Assembly: GCA_017469845.1 (NCBI GenBank)
Contig: JAFUFP010000017.1
Span: 1-64,000 of the forward strand
Origin: Bacteroidales bacterium
GTDB lineage: Bacteria > Bacteroidota > Bacteroidia > Bacteroidales > UBA932
DNA: 64,000 nt
Direction of reading: 5' to 3'
Shown one piece after another: positions 60,497 to 64,000 of the stretch (its first letter is position 1; each line of letters starts with the position of its first letter). The notes beneath the pieces were generated by a model. The model saw nothing but the letters and a program-made list of their open reading frames with translations. It did no database searches and was not told where the DNA came from. A program made the translations under genes and the position numbers.

Positions 60497-61126
60497 ATGA
60501 GCACATTGCACGTAGTTGATCATCCGATGATCCAACACAAACTGACCCTTATGAGGGACATGAACACCGGTTCAAAAGACTTCCGTGAACTTCTTAAAGA
60601 GATCGCCCTTCTGATGGGATACGAGGTCACTCGTGACCTTCCTCTTGAAGATATCGAAATCCAGACCCCCATCTGCAAGATGACTGCGAAGAAGGTACCG
60701 GGCCGCAAGCTTGCGATCGTACCGATTCTCCGAGCCGGATTGGGAATGGTCGAAGGTCTTCAGACACTTGTTCCTGTCGCCAAAGTTGGCCATATAGGTC
60801 TTTATCGTGATGAGACGACTCACCAGCCTGTCGAATACTACTGCAAACTTCCGGAAGACATCCAGGAAAGGCTCGTAATCGTGACAGACCCGATGCTTGC
60901 CACCGGCGGCAGCGCATGCGACGCCATCACGATGCTGAAGAAAAGAGGCTGCAAGAACATAAGACTGATGTGCCTTGTAGGAGTTCCCGAAGGAGTTAAG
61001 AAGGTTCAGGAAGAACATCCCGACGTGGACATATACGTAGCCGCAGTTGACGACCATCTGAACGAAAACGCCTACATAGTTCCAGGACTGGGAGACGCCG
61101 GAGACAGAATCTTCGGAACCAAATAA
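60497..61126 (+). CDS. upp: Uracil phosphoribosyltransferase
   Basis: Salvages uracil to UMP with PRPP. From the ATG at 60497 it has 209 residues. The PRPP loop [14 protein letters not shown], the early [13 protein letters not shown] and the C-terminal uracil-recognition [12 protein letters not shown] are intact. The frame extends 63 bp upstream but without family residues. TACCTTTA (60439-60446) is a near match to the -7 box. It ends in a terminator at 61168-61200. Confidence 0.97.
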   Translation: MSTLHVVDHPMIQHKLTLMRDMNTGSKDFRELLKEIALLMGYEVTRDLPLEDIEIQTPICKMTAKKVPGRKLAIVPILRAGLGMVEGLQTLVPVAKVGHIGLYRDETTHQPVEYYCKLPEDIQERLVIVTDPMLATGGSACDAITMLKKRGCKNIRLMCLVGVPEGVKKVQEEHPDVDIYVAAVDDHLNENAYIVPGLGDAGDRIFGTK

Positions 61127-61167
61127 GGAAAACGGGAAAAATCAAACCAACCGCATAAAACAATCGG

Positions 61168-61200
61168 AAGCCATCGGGACAATACCGGTGGCTTTCTTTC
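61168..61200 (+). terminator. Terminator of upp
   Basis: aagccatcgg/ccggtggctt arms (61168-61177, 61185-61194; one wobble) followed by ttctttc. This marks the end of the core-gene part of the window. Confidence 0.85.
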
Positions 61201-61256
61201 GCTTTTGGAAGTGGCTGGAAATGGGACTCTTGTTACCTACAATGTGGACAAGGGAC

Positions 61257-61288
61257 AAAAAAAGAGAGCGACACTTTGATTCGCTCTC
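61257..61288 (-). terminator. Terminator after repeat copy A
   Basis: Minus-strand gagagcg/cgctctc stem (61282-61288, 61264-61270) followed by seven T residues (61257-61263). It begins 11 bp after the end of repeat copy A. Confidence 0.85.
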
Positions 61289-61298
61289 CTAACAACCT

Positions 61299-61403
61299 GG
61301 GGTGCTTGGTGCAAGGCAGAGTTGAACCGCCTGATGCCTTGGATTGAGAAGATATGGGCGTTACGTCGGTACTTCCCAGAACCATCCAATTTATCGAGGA
61401 TTT
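61299..61403 (-). repeat. 105-bp repeated element, copy A
   Basis: It matches copy B (62265-62369) over 105 bp with 3 substitutions and the same orientation. Strand is given as minus because the adjoining terminator and gene are on that strand. Inside, caaggca and tgccttg form 7-bp arms with a 16-nt gap that is identical in both copies except in the loop. It lies 22 bp after the TonB-domain gene's stop. No known element is recognised. Confidence 0.85.
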
Positions 61404-61425
61404 AATGAAAGTGAAAAGCCTTCAA

Positions 61426-62163
61426 CTACCTGAAATCTATGATAGCGGGAATGGTCATAAGGACTTTACAAGGTTTTCCATTGTGGTATCCAGGAGTCCA
61501 TTTGGGAGCAGTTCTCATCGTCCGAATGAACGCAGCGGAAAGATATGTGTATGGAATCCTCCCAATGTCATCAATATCAAGTATTTCTCCTTCTTCAGAC
61601 AGCAACACCCTTACCGTAACATGACCCGATATCCTATAAGGTTCTTCCACTTCCATATGTTGGATTACCCAAAAGGAGAAATCTATGTCACTCCTGCCTG
61701 TGCTTGTACTACTTCTACCATTGAATATAGGTTTAGTTTGGCAAAGAAGATAAGGAACGGCATCTTGATAGAGAACCCAAGTACCATATCCGACTACTTC
61801 CTTTCTCACATCTTGAATCCACTGCTTACCATATTTGTCATCAAGCCATTCGAAGATGGTATAGTTGTAGAGTTTCATTTCTTGCGGGGAACCGTCAATC
61901 ACATCGCTGAAAACCTTGATTCCAACACCATACTTCTCCTTGAACAAGTTGTCTTGGCGTGAGTTAAGGATGAGTGAGGTTCCACAAGTAGCAACAAGTT
62001 CAGCCGTGCCGTTCTCAAGGGCTTTTTTTGCCGATTCGACCGAATACTTTTCAGAAACGGGAACACTTTCGGTTATGATTCCCGTGACTCCTTGTGCAAA
62101 CGATGCGGGACAGACAACGAGTAGCAGCAGAAAGACAAGAAATTGTAAATGAAGTCGTTTCAT
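61426..62163 (-). CDS. Secreted protein with C-terminal TonB-like domain
   Basis: From the ATG at 62163 the protein has 245 residues: a cleavable signal peptide (ends ASFAQ), a central region of unknown type (about 40-150, with EWLDDKYGKQWIQDVRKEVVGYGTWVLY) and a TonB C-terminal fold (about 165-245; SGHVTVRVLLSEEGEILDIDDI, APKWTPGYHNGKPCKVLMTIPAIIDF). It lacks the N-terminal membrane anchor and Pro-rich spacer of true TonB, so it is not an energy transducer of the normal kind. Copies of a 105-bp repeat flank it. Base composition is AT-richer than the core genes. The reading frame continues 270 bp upstream through repeat copy B, which is fortuitous. Confidence 0.75.
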   Translation of the reverse strand: MKRLHLQFLVFLLLLVVCPASFAQGVTGIITESVPVSEKYSVESAKKALENGTAELVATCGTSLILNSRQDNLFKEKYGVGIKVFSDVIDGSPQEMKLYNYTIFEWLDDKYGKQWIQDVRKEVVGYGTWVLYQDAVPYLLCQTKPIFNGRSSTSTGRSDIDFSFWVIQHMEVEEPYRISGHVTVRVLLSEEGEILDIDDIGRIPYTYLSAAFIRTMRTAPKWTPGYHNGKPCKVLMTIPAIIDFR

Positions 62164-62228
62164 AAAAAATGATTTGTCTGATTGTCTGCAAATTCTATTC
62201 CGTAAGGGACCTTGGAAGCCCCTAAATA

Positions 62229-62260
62229 CAAAGCAACTCCCGGAAACCTCCGAGAGTTGC
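62229..62260 (-). terminator. Terminator after repeat copy B
   Basis: Minus-strand gcaactc/gagttgc arms (62254-62260, 62233-62239) with further pairing inside the loop, then tttgtattt. It begins 4 bp after repeat copy B and is unrelated in sequence to the terminator after copy A. Confidence 0.75.
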
Positions 62261-62264
62261 AGTA

Positions 62265-62369
62265 GGGGTGCTTGGTGCAAGGCAGAGTTGAACAGCCTGA
62301 TGCCTTGGATTGAGAAGATATGGGCATTACGGCGGTACTTCCCAGAACCATCCAATTTATCGAGGATTT
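62265..62369 (-). repeat. 105-bp repeated element, copy B
   Basis: Second copy of the element at 61299-61403, 966 bp away in direct orientation. Upstream of it on the minus strand (62370-62490) there is no gene, so the gene it once followed may be lost. Differences from copy A are at three scattered sites, none in the caaggca/tgccttg arms. Confidence 0.85.
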
Positions 62370-62491
62370 CGGTGCCATGTAACGAGCGGGATGATAGTTG
62401 AGGCATCTCCCCGGGGTAGGAGAAGCGTTCCATCTTATCATTTTGTCTTACAATCTCACAAGGAGATAGTTATGGAATGATAGTTGTGCTC

Positions 62492-62522
62492 TTTGGATAA
62501 TGAGTATTTGTTGTTACCTTTG
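62492..62522 (+). promoter_or_regulatory. Promoter of the AT-rich secreted-protein gene
   Basis: TTTG (62492-62495), a 19-bp spacer and TACCTTTG (62515-62522) match the consensus exactly, 24 bp before the start codon. Confidence 0.75.
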
Positions 62523-62545
62523 TTTAAACCATAATATTCACCATT

Positions 62546-63373
62546 ATGAAACGCTTAGTTACACTCCTCATTTTGGCTGTGTTTTTTATTCCCATCGCCG
62601 AGGCACAAAATACTAATACGATGCCGAAGGACGAAGAATTGCAAGAGATAAATGAAAGTATTCTTGCAGAAGCATATCAGCTTTACCTACATGAGAAAGT
62701 TGCGTGGATTCTTGAGGATGAATTTTTTGGCAGCGACTCCAAAGCCAAGAGTAATTTTGGTGGTTGGGTACCTATTACTGAAGATGGCATTACTGTCAAG
62801 GGGGTCTTTTACAATAAAGAAAAAACCAAAGCCGTGTATGAAGCCACATTCAATCTCCAAACGGGAAAAGCGTCATCAAAGGATTCTGTTCGTGACCTAA
62901 CTGCTGATGAAAAAGACGAAATCAAAATACGTGAAACTATAACCAATGCGGTCCGTACTCTCGACAATCTCCCAGCGTGTCCCGAAGGATGCACATTCAA
63001 TGTTGAGACCACAAGGATAGACGAGGACCTTTATCGGGTATACTTTATGCTCGGGACCTCTCAGCGTGGAATAATTCCTTTTGGATGCGATTTTTCATAC
63101 GACTGTGACTCCAAAGGTAATGTAAAGGAATTCCGCCGTTACCACAATTCATATATTCCAGCACCGCTCACAATGGATGGCGAACCCGTTCGAGAGCTTA
63201 TTCATTCTCATACCTCGATTTGTCCCTATATTGCGCCAACAGATATTGCCCTCTTCCTCCTCTATGGGTACGAATCAACGGGACTAAAGGGATTCAAAGT
63301 TTATAGTTCTGCTCTCAAATGCTACTTTGTTTTCGACGCAGAGAATTATGAAATCAAAGTCGAGAACCGCTAA
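62546..63373 (+). CDS. AT-rich secreted protein of unknown function
   Basis: No family recognised. The 275 residues begin with a signal peptide (MKRLVTLLILAVFFIPIAEAQ). The mature part is soluble and contains four Cys in the second half (CPEGC, FGCDFSYDCD) that could form disulfides, and a Tyr/Phe-rich end (LLYGYESTGLKGFKVYSSALKCYFVFD). Composition and codon use are AT-rich compared with the core genes. It has its own consensus promoter and a strong terminator (63416-63455), so it looks like a functional, self-contained acquired gene. Confidence 0.75.
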   Translation: MKRLVTLLILAVFFIPIAEAQNTNTMPKDEELQEINESILAEAYQLYLHEKVAWILEDEFFGSDSKAKSNFGGWVPITEDGITVKGVFYNKEKTKAVYEATFNLQTGKASSKDSVRDLTADEKDEIKIRETITNAVRTLDNLPACPEGCTFNVETTRIDEDLYRVYFMLGTSQRGIIPFGCDFSYDCDSKGNVKEFRRYHNSYIPAPLTMDGEPVRELIHSHTSICPYIAPTDIALFLLYGYESTGLKGFKVYSSALKCYFVFDAENYEIKVENR

Positions 63374-63579
63374 GATTCTTTTCGAGTAGGGGCTTTCCCT
63401 GAAGTTATAATTATCCCCTTCCGGATAATGCACCTCGCATTCCGGAAGGGTTTTTCTTCGCTGATGCCGTAGTTCCGGAGATAGGCGTACCCCACCCCGA
63501 GGGCATCATTGTCCCAGTGGTCACAAAGGGCTTTGAGGTTCCCGTAGTAGTGATGCTGACCGTCAATTTCCGATGCCAA
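63370..63579 (-). CDS. Possible short protein or gene remnant of mobile origin
   Basis: A 69-codon minus-strand frame whose peptide looks protein-like (HHYYGNLKALCDHWDNDALG, YAYLRNYGISEEKPF, RCIIRKG), not like random translation. I do not recognise the family. It overlaps the strong plus-strand terminator at 63416-63455, and in frame upstream a stop occurs at 63592-63594, close to the broken 5' end of the recombinase remnant. It may be the tail of a disrupted mobile-element gene or a chance frame. Confidence 0.35.
   Translation of the reverse strand: MASEIDGQHHYYGNLKALCDHWDNDALGVGYAYLRNYGISEEKPFRNARCIIRKGIIITSGKAPTRKES
63416..63455 (+). terminator. Terminator of the AT-rich secreted-protein gene
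   Basis: cccttccgg/ccggaaggg arms (63416-63424, 63442-63450) followed by five T residues. Confidence 0.85.
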
Positions 63580-64000
63580 CGAAGGAATGCGTCATTTCCT
63601 ACAATCGTTAAGACCAAACAAAGCGGTATTGGCACTCTATGAAGGTATTCTTCACGATATGAGCGAGGAACAGGCCAAACTGGACAAGGACGAGCAAAAG
63701 AAGATGAAGGCACAACTCGCAGCGATGGATGAGAAGGTCAAGAAGATACAGGACAAGTGGTTCGACGGCGTGCTGGACGACGATGCGTTCAAAGCGATGA
63801 ATGACCGTCTCACAAAAGAAAAGAGAGACCTCGAACTACGACTGGAAGAAAGCAAGGAGCAACCGACGGAAAAGGAAGTGCAGGAGAAGATAGCATTCTC
63901 ACTGAATTTCATCGAGAATATGGGCTCCTGCATAGCCACTGCCCCGATTGACCTGAAACTGGACATCCTCGGTTCGATTTTTTCCGGAAAAATCATTTTT
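63560..64000 (+). pseudogene. 5'-truncated large serine recombinase (C-terminal part), runs off the window
   Basis: From the codon after the stop at 63557-63559 the frame is open to the window end (147 codons). It reads FLQSLRPNKAVLALYEGIL, then a long charged coiled coil (about 63660-63870; KMKAQLAAMDEKVKKIQDKW, FDGVLDDDAFKAMNDRLTKE), then FIENMGSCIATAPIDLKLDILGSIFSGKI. That is the part found after the zinc ribbon in large serine recombinases. The catalytic N-terminal domain, recombinase domain and zinc ribbon are missing on this side, so the gene was broken near 63560-63600. The true 3' end is outside the window. Confidence 0.75.

Noticed and set aside
61257..61403. Repeat element plus hairpin as a known small RNA (tmRNA, 6S, RNase P)
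   Set aside because: None of the hallmark conserved sequences of those RNAs is present.
61354..61962. 202-codon plus-strand frame starting in repeat copy A
   Set aside because: It is antisense to the secreted TonB-domain gene, which has a signal peptide and a recognisable fold.
62164..62433. N-terminal extension of the TonB-domain gene through repeat copy B
   Set aside because: The extension reads through a terminator hairpin and the repeat, and would bury the signal peptide. The ATG at 62163 is clearly the start.

Overview
This is an ordinary chromosomal stretch from a member of the Bacteroidales (phylum Bacteroidota), probably an anaerobic gut or rumen commensal. The evidence is the gene content (BamA/BamD/Skp block, NigD-like and DUF4837 lipoproteins, an HU-CCDC81-type protein, Bacteroidota-type omega subunit, KorAB plus GdhA, NrdDG) and the promoters. 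Where promoters can be read they follow the Bacteroidota pattern TTTG-N19/20-TAnnTTTG, not the usual -35/-10, and classical Shine-Dalgarno sites are mostly absent. I cannot name a genus. Most of the window looks moderately GC-rich; two stretches (about 19.6-20.2 kb and 61.2-63.4 kb) are visibly AT-richer and look acquired.

Layout. 0.2-4.1 kb: prfB, a glutamine synthetase and murI. 4.1-15.2 kb: a minus-strand run of eight genes behind one good promoter (15237-15268): acyl-ACP thioesterase, AspT-type transporter, NUDIX hydrolase, a DUF4922-SpoIID fusion, an AmpG-like permease, a serpin lipoprotein, a NamZ/DUF1343 lipoprotein and a Ser-rich DUF6515 protein. AmpG, NamZ and SpoIID together point to uptake and turnover of peptidoglycan fragments. 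15.4-22.9 kb: small membrane proteins, an RsiV-like lipoprotein, a membrane-bound LytTR regulator with a phased direct repeat in its promoter region, a CE1-type esterase, an AT-rich lipoprotein next to an IS630 transposase remnant, NnrD without its epimerase half, and two acetyltransferases. 23-37 kb: tRNA-Asn, an HU-like membrane protein, two M23 peptidases, phosphohexomutase, Def, RuvX, Dxr, RseP, tRNA-Glu, S20, tRNA-Pro and the anaerobic ribonucleotide reductase nrdDG. 37-45 kb: a porin, a dicarboxylate transporter, and korA-korB-gdhA, an operon that can make 2-oxoglutarate reductively and aminate it to glutamate. 44.7-53 kb: outer-membrane biogenesis (nadK-uppS-bamA-skp on one strand; pdxJ, a second skp and a LysM/periplasmic-binding hybrid on the other). 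53-61.1 kb: GH13 amylase, recN, rpoZ, bamD, trxB, a Fur-family regulator lacking the usual zinc cysteines, a NigD-like lipoprotein and upp.

61.2-64.0 kb is the accessory end of the window. Two 105-bp direct repeats (3 mismatches), each followed on the minus strand by its own unrelated intrinsic terminator, bracket a secreted TonB-C-domain gene and make a 966-bp cassette-like unit. An AT-rich secreted protein with a well-formed promoter and terminator follows, and then the 5'-truncated C-terminal part of a large serine recombinase running off the window. The repeated element is the best candidate here for something undescribed. No CRISPR array, rRNA operon or intact insertion sequence was seen.
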